In this document: one piece after another, positions 7,960 to 14,570 of the stretch
Layout of the letters: each line of letters starts with the position of its first letter
Position numbering within the stretch: position 1 is the first letter of the stretch
From: a virus
Strand: one strand, 5' to 3'
Length of the DNA stretch: 23,146 bases
IMG/VR virus record: IMGVR_UViG_3300030118_000563
Coordinates: 1 to 23,146 of that record
Translations under genes and position numbers: made by a program
Notes under the pieces: generated by a model
Database searches by the model: none
What the model saw: only the letters and a program-made list of their open reading frames with translations
Told to the model about the DNA's origin: nothing

Positions 7960-8480
7960 TATGCGTTCTCCAACGCTTCAATTCTTGCCTTCAAATCCTC
8001 AATAATTACTTGTTGTTCTTGAATTGCTTTGGTTAATACTGCCGCAAAACCGTCCCAACCCTCTAAACCCCAATTGTCATTTTCAGTATCATTCCAAGCT
8101 AGATGCTCATCTGCTTCAATACTTTCTTGCGCTAAAAATCCAAGCTGTCTTCTATCGCTGTCTTTCCAAGAATAATATAATGGTTTAAGTTTTTTTACTG
8201 TTTCAATGCCATCAATATCATAGTCAAAATCTTTTTTTAACCTTGCATCAGAAGTTACAAGAATTAGTTGACCTGTAGATGAGTTGTAAAAAACATCTGC
8301 TCTATTAGCATCAGTTCCACTAGCAGAGAGTACAATAGTTCCAGCGACATGAAGTTTCCCCGATGGTGAAGTTGTACCAATACCAACATTTTCACTACTA
8401 TCAATAGTCACAGCCGTAGCGTCAGCCGCACTGCTGTTTATGCGGTTAATGCTATCGGCTATGTCTCTTGGTCTAGTCAT
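7959..8480 (-). CDS. Short tail fibre with S74 self-cleaving chaperone
   Basis: A 173-residue protein with a very short fibre part and a complete-looking intramolecular chaperone (peptidase S74). The N-terminal 76 residues include NVGIGTTSPSGKLHVAG (31-47), the usual shaft motif. SDARLK at 77-82 provides the Ser77-Lys82 dyad at the spacing known from endosialidase chaperones (Ser911/Lys916), followed by LYYSWKDSDRRQLGFLAQES, the conserved 'W...G..AQ' core. The end (QEQQVIIEDLKARIEALENA) is a coiled coil. Autocleavage would leave only a 76-residue fragment, unusually short for a fibre. It might be a cap, or a genuine trimeric spike tip. Confidence 0.85.
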   Translation of the reverse strand: MTRPRDIADSINRINSSAADATAVTIDSSENVGIGTTSPSGKLHVAGTIVLSASGTDANRADVFYNSSTGQLILVTSDARLKKDFDYDIDGIETVKKLKPLYYSWKDSDRRQLGFLAQESIEADEHLAWNDTENDNWGLEGWDGFAAVLTKAIQEQQVIIEDLKARIEALENA

Positions 8481-8758
8481 TAGGGTGTCTCTTGGTTGTC
8501 CGCGAATGTTTCGTAGGCTGATTTTACGTCACTCGTCCACACAGCGTTACAAACTGCCTGTACTGTTGCGTCTTCGCCCGATATGTCTGTGTCACCCCAA
8601 GTGTCACCTGTCTTGGTACGGCAATGCAAAACATGTCTGTGATATGTGCGGCTAATCTCTACACCATCATCTTTCACGATTGTTGCCTTGCGAACTTGGA
8701 CGTTTTTGTGTTCGCCCCTTACTTCGCAGTCATATTCAAATTCTTTTGTTAAAGACAT
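8480..8758 (-). CDS. Small protein of fibre region, ISRT.HRHVL family
   Basis: A 92-residue protein. Its motif order FEYDCEVRGEHKNVQVRKAT, IVKDDGVEISRTYHRHVLHC, TDISGEDATVQAVCNAVWTS and DVKSAYETF is a small phage family that I recall near tail fibre genes, with unknown function. It is probably a mixed alpha/beta protein. It has AGGAGA before the start, and its stop overlaps the start of an S74 fibre gene by one base, so the two are translationally coupled. A fibre assembly or capping role is possible. Confidence 0.66.
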   Translation of the reverse strand: MSLTKEFEYDCEVRGEHKNVQVRKATIVKDDGVEISRTYHRHVLHCRTKTGDTWGDTDISGEDATVQAVCNAVWTSDVKSAYETFADNQETP

Positions 8759-8777
8759 TTTAGTCTCCTGTATTATC

Positions 8778-8793
8778 GTGGCGGGGTTGCCAC
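8778..8793. repeat. Intergenic hairpin GTGGC-N6-GCCAC
   Basis: A 5-base perfect inverted repeat in the 64-base gap between two fibre-region genes; a weaker CCCG/CGGG pair (8802-8818) lies beside it. There is no T-run, so termination is unlikely. It may shape or stabilise the mRNA around the next gene's leader. The following ATG has a clear AGGAGA site. Nothing else is visible in the gap. Confidence 0.35.
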
Positions 8794-8822
8794 CTGTCCA
8801 GCCCGACTTCCAGACGGGTTAA

Positions 8823-9608
8823 TTAACTTACTCTATATACTACTGAACCAATTAAAAATGACAATGATGCGGCTCCATTTGATAAAGTACTCGCACCGCC
8901 ATCATTGCCATGGTAAAGTCTAAATTCTGTAGCGTTCTGAAACACATAAGCCAGTACCATACCCGGTGCGTCCACAGGCGTAGTAAAATATGTAAGCGCA
9001 CCACCTCTCAAGGCTCCTCCTGTTTCATTTACAGATGTGAAAGGTAATCCTGTAATTTGAACATGCGCTCCCGTGCTTGATGAACTACTAAATTGTATAA
9101 AGAAAAAAGCCTCTACTAAATTCCCCACTTTTTGGTAGTTTCCGTTTTGATATGCATAAGAGGGGCTTGACCACCCTGCCGCTACAACAGGTGTCCAAGT
9201 TCCTTCTTCATAGTCATCAAGCGCATTTGCCGCCGCAGTGTCTCCGTTAAATGTTAATCCACCACCAGCAAGCATACGCAAACGCTCTGAAGTGCCGCTT
9301 TGAAATGCTATATAACCAGAATTTGCATTGTTCAAATAAGCACCACCAGCAGAACCACTACCAGAAGTAATACCTAAGTCTAAAGTTTGATTTGTATTAT
9401 TAGTAAAACGACTAACAATTCCTGATGATGTATTGGCAACTGTAAACTTTTCTAATGAACTTGTCATGCCAATGCCTACTTTATTTTCAGAGGCATCAAC
9501 AAACAGTGTGTTAGTATCGACAGTTAAATCACCAGTGGCTGTTACATCTTTTGTAGAGATGTCTCCAACTTCTAGTTCTGGTTTTGGACCGTCGCCAATA
9601 TACGCCAT
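8823..9608 (-). CDS. Tail fibre with C-terminal beta domain, no S74
   Basis: A 261-residue short fibre. The N-terminus (MAYIGDGPKPELEVGDISTK) has the MAYIG opening also used by the fibre at 6313-7959, suggesting a shared attachment site. KVGIGMTSSLEKFTV (43-57) is a 'VGIG..S' shaft motif present in its two sister fibres. The C-terminal part begins with ALDDYEEGTWTPVV (129-142) and continues YQNGNYQKVGNLVEAFFFIQ to VQITGLPF, a domain seen in many phage fibres and probably host-binding. Unlike its neighbours it has no Ser-Lys S74 chaperone. The next gap (8759-8822) holds a hairpin. Confidence 0.8.
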   Translation of the reverse strand: MAYIGDGPKPELEVGDISTKDVTATGDLTVDTNTLFVDASENKVGIGMTSSLEKFTVANTSSGIVSRFTNNTNQTLDLGITSGSGSAGGAYLNNANSGYIAFQSGTSERLRMLAGGGLTFNGDTAAANALDDYEEGTWTPVVAAGWSSPSYAYQNGNYQKVGNLVEAFFFIQFSSSSSTGAHVQITGLPFTSVNETGGALRGGALTYFTTPVDAPGMVLAYVFQNATEFRLYHGNDGGASTLSNGAASLSFLIGSVVYRVS

Positions 9609-9937
9609 CAGGTAATCTCCAATATAGACAAGGCAACATCACCAGAAGACGCTGTGTTTGTTGTTACCTTCAATACGTCTGATGCTTCCATAACAACCTT
9701 TTGGTCGCCACCTACGACAACCAAGGCACTGCCAACTGGCACTGGAGCCGCCTTAACTAAATAGATATTATCGCCATCATTGTTCTCTAACTGCACATCA
9801 ACAGTAATTTGCGATGCAACAATGTTAGCAACAGATAGTCCTATAATTGTAGTTTGTGTTGAGCCGGGGCAGGTGTAAATAGTAGCCGCACCTGTGCCTA
9901 CAGCAGTGTCAGTTTTAATCTTGAATGTATTAGCCAT
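9608..9937 (-). CDS. Small beta-sandwich virion protein
   Basis: A 109-residue protein composed of strands: FKIKTDTAVGTGAATIYTCP, TTIIGLSVANIVASQITVDV, NIYLVKAAPVPVGSALVVVG, KVVMEASDVLKVTTNTASSG, DVALSILEIT. This is a compact structural family found next to tail fibre genes in marine phages. AGGA lies ten bases before the start. Its stop shares two bases with the next ATG (TGATG). It may be a fibre connector or a capsid-surface protein. It resembles in pattern the 91-residue protein at 16248-16523. Confidence 0.68.
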   Translation of the reverse strand: MANTFKIKTDTAVGTGAATIYTCPGSTQTTIIGLSVANIVASQITVDVQLENNDGDNIYLVKAAPVPVGSALVVVGGDQKVVMEASDVLKVTTNTASSGDVALSILEIT

Positions 9938-9944
9938 ATTTCTG

Positions 9945-10439
9945 TCATCCTAAAGCTATGGCAAGTGCGACTGCTGTTCCTGCCTCGTCTACATTAAGGG
10001 TTGTTCTTGCGGCAGACGCATCTGCATCGTCTATTAACGACCTGCCATAAGCAGTCAAATCTGTTACATCTGCAACTGAAGCACCATTAAAAAACGGCAA
10101 CTTATTTGCCGCGCTTGTTTGGTCTGAATCAAGAACCATGACTTTCTGTGCTGGCATTGTGCAAAATAATGTTTTTACCCCAGCCGACCAATCGACAGCA
10201 GAATCGCTGTTGCTTGACTGCAAGATAGAAGTTCTCGCAAGAGTTGTTCCTGAAGATGCGTATGTCCCGACACCCACCTCAAAGTTTCCGGCATCATCAA
10301 CACAACCATAATAAGTTGTATTACCGTTTCCTATGGAGGCAAATGTCTCAAATCCGGTCACTGCGCCAGCAAGAGTGTATGTCCCCGTGCCTGTGGTGTT
10401 GCTGGTTTCTTTGACCCTATCAGCAATAACCAACGCCAT
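9945..10439 (-). CDS. Virion protein, tail-fibre-associated family
   Basis: A 164-residue protein. The start (LVIADRVKETSNTTGTGTYT, then LAGAVTGFETFASIGNGNTT, YYGCVDDAGNFEVGVGTYAS) belongs to a common phage structural domain of 90-100 residues. After AGVKTLFCTMPAQKVM, the tail part (NKLPFFNGASVADVTDLTAY) resembles the start of a fibre shaft, ending in a short ALAIALG. It is short for a full fibre, so it may be an adaptor for the fibres encoded downstream. The start lacks a strong ribosome binding site. Confidence in 'virion protein' is good, in a precise role low. Confidence 0.7.
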   Translation of the reverse strand: MALVIADRVKETSNTTGTGTYTLAGAVTGFETFASIGNGNTTYYGCVDDAGNFEVGVGTYASSGTTLARTSILQSSNSDSAVDWSAGVKTLFCTMPAQKVMVLDSDQTSAANKLPFFNGASVADVTDLTAYGRSLIDDADASAARTTLNVDEAGTAVALAIALG

Positions 10440-10448
10440 AACAGACCA

Positions 10449-10877
10449 CTATGCTATACGGATAATGGCTGTGCTTGCCGCCGCCGATGGGAATTGAATA
10501 GTAAAATCCCCGTTAGTTGAAGTCTTGTCAGCGCCAAACGCTAAAACAGCAACAGCCTTGTTAGATGCGCTAGAGTTATAAATTAACGCTCCGTTTGCTG
10601 TTATTGTTGCAGTTGAAAAAGTTGTGTCAGCAAAATCACAAACTGCCGTGTCTGAATCAAGCACAGGAGTTACGCTGGTTAAGCTGTTGCCGCCAGAACT
10701 ATAGCCAGTGCCAGACACTTCATTGGTCGTCGCAAAAGCGGTTGTGCTTTTATTAAGGGTTGCAGAACTTGTAAAAAGAGCAAGTTTAAAAGTATGCCCA
10801 CTAGATGCAGTAAAGTTATGCTCCGCTTTGAGCAACTCAGCTTTGAAGGAGTTACACATTTCTTGGGTAATAGCCAT
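10449..10877 (-). CDS. Small beta-rich virion protein, first of the tail group
   Basis: A 142-residue protein with a familiar phage structural pattern: an N-terminal helix (CNSFKAELLKAEHNF), then HTFKLALFTSSATLNKSTTA, an EVSGTGYSSGGNSLTSVTPV strand, FADTTFSTATITANGALIYN, and AVLAFGADKTSTNGDFTIQF. This is found widely in tail and fibre regions of marine and freshwater phages. AGGAGG precedes the ATG, which overlaps the preceding stop. It is likely to be a virion component, perhaps a fibre-attachment or collar protein. There are no enzyme motifs. Confidence 0.7.
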   Translation of the reverse strand: MAITQEMCNSFKAELLKAEHNFTASSGHTFKLALFTSSATLNKSTTAFATTNEVSGTGYSSGGNSLTSVTPVLDSDTAVCDFADTTFSTATITANGALIYNSSASNKAVAVLAFGADKTSTNGDFTIQFPSAAASTAIIRIA

Positions 10878-11176
10878 TACAGCCTCCTAATTTGTTCAGC
10901 CACATCTTTGTGACCGTTCTTACAAAGTATATTATACACAGTAGTTCTGTCACTGTTAATAGCCTCTCTCATATAAAAAACTAAAAGAGGCCGAAGCACA
11001 TCCCTAAATGCATATGCCTGCTCCCTAATCGGAGAGGGGGCCGTTTCAGAAACCTGTATAATTTTATCGAGACATCTTTCTGCAACTTCTTCAGGGCTAT
11101 GCCCCCTGTTCTCTGTCGCATGGACAGTTACAATCGGTTCTTTAGGCAGTTCCATTGAGGCAGAGTTTCCAAGCAT
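10877..11176 (-). CDS. Conserved-looking small helical phage protein
   Basis: A 99-residue protein coupled to its neighbours by one-base overlaps on both sides. After a short variable N-terminus it has HSPEEVAERCLDKIIQVSET, then APSPIREQAYAFRDVLRPLL and YMREAINSDRTTVYNILCKN, ending AEQIRRL. It appears almost wholly helical. The pattern 'GH.PEEVAERC..KI..VS..AP..IR.QA..F' is familiar from podovirus tail regions, but its role is not known to me. GAGG and AGGG lie upstream of the ATG. It probably helps assembly of the adaptor or is a small virion part. Confidence 0.66.
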   Translation of the reverse strand: MLGNSASMELPKEPIVTVHATENRGHSPEEVAERCLDKIIQVSETAPSPIREQAYAFRDVLRPLLVFYMREAINSDRTTVYNILCKNGHKDVAEQIRRL

Positions 11177-11814
11177 TATACCCTTGCCTCCCCATCTCTA
11201 TAGCTATCTCTTTTCAATCTGCTCTCAGTTTGTTGAGCGAGAAGGGCTATTGCTTCTTGATATTTATTTTCATACATCTGAGAAACATCTGGGTCGCTTT
11301 TCATAAATACTGAAGCCTCTATAAGACAGCCATATAACAGGGGAACCTCCGCATTAGTGCCTAGCCAGCTTGTGCCGTCACCCGACGCAGTAATAGATAT
11401 TGGGTCTCTTGCGTAGTGCAACTGAACTGCATAAGTAGCGTCTGGTGTCGGAGCAAGCATAAAATGCTCGTCATCGTGATTTGCATAATACAAAGGAAAA
11501 CCAGTTGTTGTGGTTTTTGGATACGCCTCTCTTAAAAAATTAGCATCCTTGTCTAAAAGAAAAACATAATCTCCGTCTGTCTCTTTTACAGCAATAGAAT
11601 ATATATACTGGAAGTCTGCTGGTTTGTTTAAAAACCTCTGTCCGTTTATCAAGGTTGAGTCCACAACCCTACGCAAACTAGGTATTTGCAAAGTTCTGTA
11701 AAGCCTCTCCTCAGCGTTTTGTATAAACCTAGAAAGATTGTTTACAAAGGTTGTTTCGGTGTTTTCAGTGTAATCCTGTATCGCTTGTTTAAGCGTAGTA
11801 AACGTGTACGCCAT
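11176..11814 (-). CDS. Phage adaptor protein, SU10-like
   Basis: A 212-residue tail adaptor. The N-terminus FTTLKQAIQDYTENTETTFV, then NNLSRFIQNAEERLYRTLQI, is typical of the SU10-type adaptor family, which joins portal/connector to the tail. Beta strands follow (FLNKPADFQYIYSIAV, YVFLLDKDANFLREAYPK), then the 'P.D..Y...LHYARDP' block, and a helical C-terminus (LLYGCLIEASVFMKSDPDVS, then EAIALLAQQ). GAGGA precedes the start, and its stop overlaps the next start by one base. The phage thus has two proteins that could form the ring below the portal, this and the gp4-like protein. Confidence 0.84.
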   Translation of the reverse strand: MAYTFTTLKQAIQDYTENTETTFVNNLSRFIQNAEERLYRTLQIPSLRRVVDSTLINGQRFLNKPADFQYIYSIAVKETDGDYVFLLDKDANFLREAYPKTTTTGFPLYYANHDDEHFMLAPTPDATYAVQLHYARDPISITASGDGTSWLGTNAEVPLLYGCLIEASVFMKSDPDVSQMYENKYQEAIALLAQQTESRLKRDSYRDGEARV

Positions 11815-11816
11815 AG

Positions 11817-12491
11817 CTAGTCCTCGTTGTAAAGATTATCAAAAATCCTATTAACATCTAGCGTATAGTCTAAATCACTTTTACTGTAATGTATATGTGC
11901 AGACGGCTTAAAATCTGGTGCGCCCTCTCCTGTCTCAAACCACGCTGGGTGCGTTACTCTAACCCTATTGTTTGGCAAGGCTACAATATTTCCTGTCCAC
12001 TCCCCTGCATCTAACAAGTGCATAACATGGCTTTGCTTGTGTTGTGCGGGGTCATCTGCAATCTCGCTATCGGTATAATCAACAGTAAACATATACTTTG
12101 CTGGGTAAAAGTTACCGCCAACTTTTGCAAGCCAAGGGCAGGGAGTAGCCCTATCTATTGTATATACAGCATGTGTATGAGACGGGCAGTCCCACGGCTG
12201 TGCGTCATGGACGTCCATAGGCTCAGGCCATTCATCAAGAGGTTCGTCTGCCACCAACGCTGTAATAGGCATCCTCGCCCACATAGCCCCGCCATGCACA
12301 GTGTCCTTTTCTTCTCCCTCTGCCTCTATGCCAGTAAATATCATTTGAAAGCTTAGGCATCTGTTGGGCAAAGTGGTAACAGCGACAGCCATAGCGTGGA
12401 GAAACTCTCCATGATAGGCTTCGTGATTATGCGTGTATTCACGCCTCACCCAACACTTGAAGTGAGGTATATTGCTTTGAAGATATGGCAT
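11817..12491 (-). CDS. Histidine- and tryptophan-rich virion-associated protein
   Basis: A 224-residue protein of unknown function. It has many His and aromatic residues in conserved-looking blocks: HFKCWVRREYTHNHEAYHGE, FLHAMAVAVTTLPNRCLSFQ, VHGGAMWARMPITALV, WDCPSHTHAVYTIDRATPCP, WLAKVGGNFYPAKYMFTVDY. The C-terminal part has WTGNIVALPNNRVRVTHPAW and FKPSAHIHYSKSDLDYTL. The density of His could bind metal, but no known site pattern is evident. It sits between the repeat protein and the adaptor, overlapping the first by one base. I believe it is a conserved marine-phage protein, probably structural. An enzyme role cannot be excluded. Confidence 0.6.
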   Translation of the reverse strand: MPYLQSNIPHFKCWVRREYTHNHEAYHGEFLHAMAVAVTTLPNRCLSFQMIFTGIEAEGEEKDTVHGGAMWARMPITALVADEPLDEWPEPMDVHDAQPWDCPSHTHAVYTIDRATPCPWLAKVGGNFYPAKYMFTVDYTDSEIADDPAQHKQSHVMHLLDAGEWTGNIVALPNNRVRVTHPAWFETGEGAPDFKPSAHIHYSKSDLDYTLDVNRIFDNLYNED

Positions 12492-12742
12492 TAAGCTTTA
12501 GTGAGCTTATAACCTTTTGCTTTAGCCGCAGAGCGAATCTGAGCAAGGGTCATTGGCTTGGCAGTTCTTCCACCACGCTTCATACCCTTTGACTTCATCA
12601 TCCCGCCACGTTTCATGCCCTTAGATTTCATCATGCCGCCGCGCTTCATGCCTTTGGATTTCATCATGCCTCCACGACGATACCCCTTAGACTTCATAGC
12701 TCCGCCACGCTTCATACCTTTGGATTTCATTTTACGTTTCAT
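12491..12742 (-). CDS. Protamine-like protein with five 11-residue repeats
   Basis: An 83-residue protein. Residues 5-58 are five consecutive copies of MKSKGMKRGGM (with variants ending GGA, or with YRR in the second), a repeat of net charge about +4 or +5. The C-terminal 20 residues (MTLAQIRSAAKAKGYKLTKA) look like a short helical SAP- or LEM-like end. The 33-base units differ at third codon positions (serine is written TCA, TCT or TCC), so the peptide repeat has been kept while the DNA diverged. GAGG precedes the ATG. Its stop overlaps the next start (TAATG). Condensing or accompanying DNA in the head is a reasonable guess; function is not known. Confidence 0.7.
   Translation of the reverse strand: MKRKMKSKGMKRGGAMKSKGYRRGGMMKSKGMKRGGMMKSKGMKRGGMMKSKGMKRGGRTAKPMTLAQIRSAAKAKGYKLTKA
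12569..12730 (-). repeat. Tandem 33-base coding repeat, five units
   Basis: Five in-frame units of 33 bases (the last one three bases short) encode MKSKGMKRGGM and close variants. Units are similar but not identical, with most changes synonymous. They lie wholly in one reading frame, with no spacers, so this is a coding repeat and not a CRISPR or an origin iteron. Confidence 0.9.
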
Positions 12743-12745
12743 AAT

Positions 12746-13498
12746 TTACCTCACTCTGAAACTACCGCCTCTAGTCGCCGCACCCATGCCGCGCACTGTG
12801 CCACCAACCGATTTACTAATAACACCGCCTGAACTTTTACTCTTTGCCTGCCTATCTTTAAGGTATTTGTCTACCTTGCCATATCCGCCAGCCTTTTCAA
12901 GCTCTGACTTTGTAGCCACGGAATACTGCCTTCCCTTAAAAGAAAACTTAGTAGCGCCACCTGCTTTATATTTCTTCCTAGCGTCTGCGTATTTCTTTTG
13001 GAACTCACTCAAATCTGCTTTGGGTGGCTTCTTAATCTTCGTATCCCCTGTCGGTGCGCTTATCTTACTGCTTGTTGTGGCGGCTTTGCCTGTAATCTTA
13101 GGAGTTTCGGTGGTCTGAGTTTGGGTCTTTGTTTCTTTAGGCTTTGGGGTCGTCTTTGGTGTAGTCACATCAGTTGTAGCGGCACTAGCATCTGCTCTTT
13201 TTTTGTCGCCGACTTCTTGAGCTTTTTTAAGCCCAACCGCAAGCCCTGTTCCAACGACACCTGCCCCGCCCACCTTGGCGGCTGTTCTAACCTTTTTATC
13301 GGCGGCGGCTTTACTAGAGGCAAAAGCCTTGTTTTTGGGGTCTCTCATATTAGGAGAGCCGTCTTTATTTTTCTTTCCGGGGAATTTGTCGAAACCCTTG
13401 GCCTCTAAAGACTTCTTAATCTTTTCTCCGATTTCAGAAACTTTTTTCTTAACTGGCTTTGCGCTACCAATCTTTTTAAGAATTTGTCCTGCTACCAT
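12746..13498 (-). CDS. Basic, low-complexity protein with glycine-rich hydrophobic segment
   Basis: A 250-residue, strongly basic protein I cannot assign. Residues 1-70 are Lys-rich (KKVSEIGEKIKKSLEAKGFD, PGKKNKDGSPNMRDPKNKAF). Residues 74-91 (KVGGAGVVGTGLAVGLKK) form a short glycine-rich hydrophobic stretch, too weak to be a sure membrane span. A Thr/Pro/Lys linker (about 104-135) is surely disordered. A more ordered part contains LSEFQKKYADARKKYKAGGA and TKFSFKGRQYSVATKSELEK. The tail is Gly/Ser/Arg-rich. GGAGG precedes the start. The mix of disordered basic tracts and a small hydrophobic patch fits an internal or ejected virion protein, but that is inference. Confidence 0.62.
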   Translation of the reverse strand: MVAGQILKKIGSAKPVKKKVSEIGEKIKKSLEAKGFDKFPGKKNKDGSPNMRDPKNKAFASSKAAADKKVRTAAKVGGAGVVGTGLAVGLKKAQEVGDKKRADASAATTDVTTPKTTPKPKETKTQTQTTETPKITGKAATTSSKISAPTGDTKIKKPPKADLSEFQKKYADARKKYKAGGATKFSFKGRQYSVATKSELEKAGGYGKVDKYLKDRQAKSKSSGGVISKSVGGTVRGMGAATRGGSFRVR

Positions 13499-13580
13499 AA
13501 AGGCCTCCTGCGTGTTAGGCGTATAAACTGTCTCATCTCAATATTACAATAATAATATAATTTATTAATTAACGTAACCC
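13499..13580. other. A/T-rich gap without a gene
   Basis: The bases 13535-13572 are almost purely A and T (AATATTACAATAATAATATA and on), unlike the rest of the window. I see no hairpin with a T-run and no convincing minus-strand promoter pair; a TATAAT on the plus strand faces no gene. The segment next to the following start carries a clear GGAGG ribosome binding site. It could hold an unrecognised phage promoter, given its composition and its position before the next gene. Confidence 0.4.
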
Positions 13581-13880
13581 CTAGGTGACTATTTTAACAC
13601 TTCCAACACTGATACTTAAATCAGTGAACAACCCGCCCACTGGGTTATGACCAAAGGCAGAATCATTGCTGTTGTCTGGCCTAGGGTCTTTAAGCGACTG
13701 TGGGTCAGTAACCTTCAGCCTGCCCACAAAATTTTGCGGATGGTCGCCATCCCTTACATCTTTTCCCACAAGTAGCCCTGTGCGTACACCGTTCTGAAAT
13801 TCAGGCACAAGCTCTTTTAAGGGATACCTGAACCCTGTTCTGTCGCAATAACCAAACGCCTTGCTCCCGCGAGAATACAC
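13581..13880 (-). CDS. Small phage protein of the CDR-G-F / HPQ family, GTG start
   Basis: A 99-residue protein. The start is GTG (13880-13878), directly after the connector stop. I accept it because GGAGG lies five bases upstream and the conserved part begins soon after. It contains FGYCDRTGFRYPLKELVPEF, TGLLVGKDVRDGDHPQNF and then a polar C-terminus. Many phage relatives have a zinc-ribbon-like start (CDRCGF) and a 'G.L.V..D..D..HPQ' motif; here only one cysteine remains, so zinc binding is unlikely. The gene sits between connector and basic-protein genes and probably encodes a minor virion protein. It is followed by an 82-base A/T-rich gap. Confidence 0.68.
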   Translation of the reverse strand: MYSRGSKAFGYCDRTGFRYPLKELVPEFQNGVRTGLLVGKDVRDGDHPQNFVGRLKVTDPQSLKDPRPDNSNDSAFGHNPVGGLFTDLSISVGSVKIVT

Positions 13881-14567
13881 CTAGCCCTCCACATACAAAG
13901 AGCTAAACGGCACAAATCGAACAGACACCCTGTCTGCGTCTTCTCCTGCGGCAAGCTGGTACTGAAACTCATACTCCTCTTTCAAGGCCGCCGCACGTTC
14001 TGCGCCTTCAGGTTTTTTCATTGCTATTTGATATGCAAGCCCTGCCACCAGACACGGAACCCACCTTGGAGGAATGAAGTTTGTTGTTGTCCCAGTTATA
14101 CCGCTTGCCATGCCGTCCGTGCCGACAAGCCTATAATAAAACAAAGTATAGGTTTCAGCGCTGTCAGGGACAGGCCATAAGGTCACTTGCGTAGAACCTG
14201 CTAACCTTTCGACGAAGATTTGGGTCGGCCTACCTTGCCTGTTTTTTTGGTTTTGCTGGGCGTAGGTTGAGACACTGATTCTTTCAAGGTTGGTGTCGGT
14301 TTGGTTGGTTCCTGTACCCGTCCGAAGTTGGTGTTCCAGAAGGTCAACAGTGTCTGTCGGGAGAGTATACGTTGTAGTCCCTGCGGTAATAGACTGCGTA
14401 CCGCTCGCAATGGTCCAAAGATTAAGTCCACGATTTTGCCACTCCAATGTTATAAGGTTAAAACTACGTCGGGCAGTTTTTAAGTCGTACCCAGAGCGAA
14501 GTTCTGTGCCTGCCCGTTCAAAGGCTTCCTCAAATATCTCCGGTAAATCTGGTGTTACAACTGCCAT
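13881..14567 (-). CDS. Head-tail connector, P22 gp4-like
   Basis: A 228-residue protein of the P22 tail accessory factor gp4 type, which binds under the portal and starts tail assembly. The helical N-terminus (PEIFEEAFERAGTELRSGYD, then TARRSFNLITLEWQNRGLNL) and the following strand region (TYTLPTDTVDLLEHQLR) are typical. ISVSTYAQQNQKNRQGRPTQ leads to the usual 'P-D...Y.L.YYRL' strands and a C-terminal helical pair (VPCLVAGLAYQIAMKKPEGA, RAAALKEEYEFQYQLA). Length fits the longer marine members. It ends immediately before a GTG-start gene. Confidence is high for connector function. Confidence 0.85.
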   Translation of the reverse strand: MAVVTPDLPEIFEEAFERAGTELRSGYDLKTARRSFNLITLEWQNRGLNLWTIASGTQSITAGTTTYTLPTDTVDLLEHQLRTGTGTNQTDTNLERISVSTYAQQNQKNRQGRPTQIFVERLAGSTQVTLWPVPDSAETYTLFYYRLVGTDGMASGITGTTTNFIPPRWVPCLVAGLAYQIAMKKPEGAERAAALKEEYEFQYQLAAGEDADRVSVRFVPFSSLYVEG

Positions 14568-14570
14568 TGT

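Noticed and set aside
12569-12730. Possible CRISPR array or iteron origin
   Set aside because: Units are directly joined with no spacers, stay in one reading frame and differ mainly at third codon positions, so they are coding repeats.
12558-13118. Long plus-strand frame of 186 residues
   Set aside because: It is the antisense of the basic repeat protein and its neighbour; its proline-rich repeats (PPRFMPLDFI) simply mirror the MKSKGMKRGG repeats. The strands, spacing and ribosome sites all support the minus-strand genes.
13535-13575. A/T-rich region as a promoter or origin
   Set aside because: No convincing minus-strand -35/-10 pair, no iterons and no other origin signs; the only TATAAT faces the empty strand. 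Kept as a described gap only.
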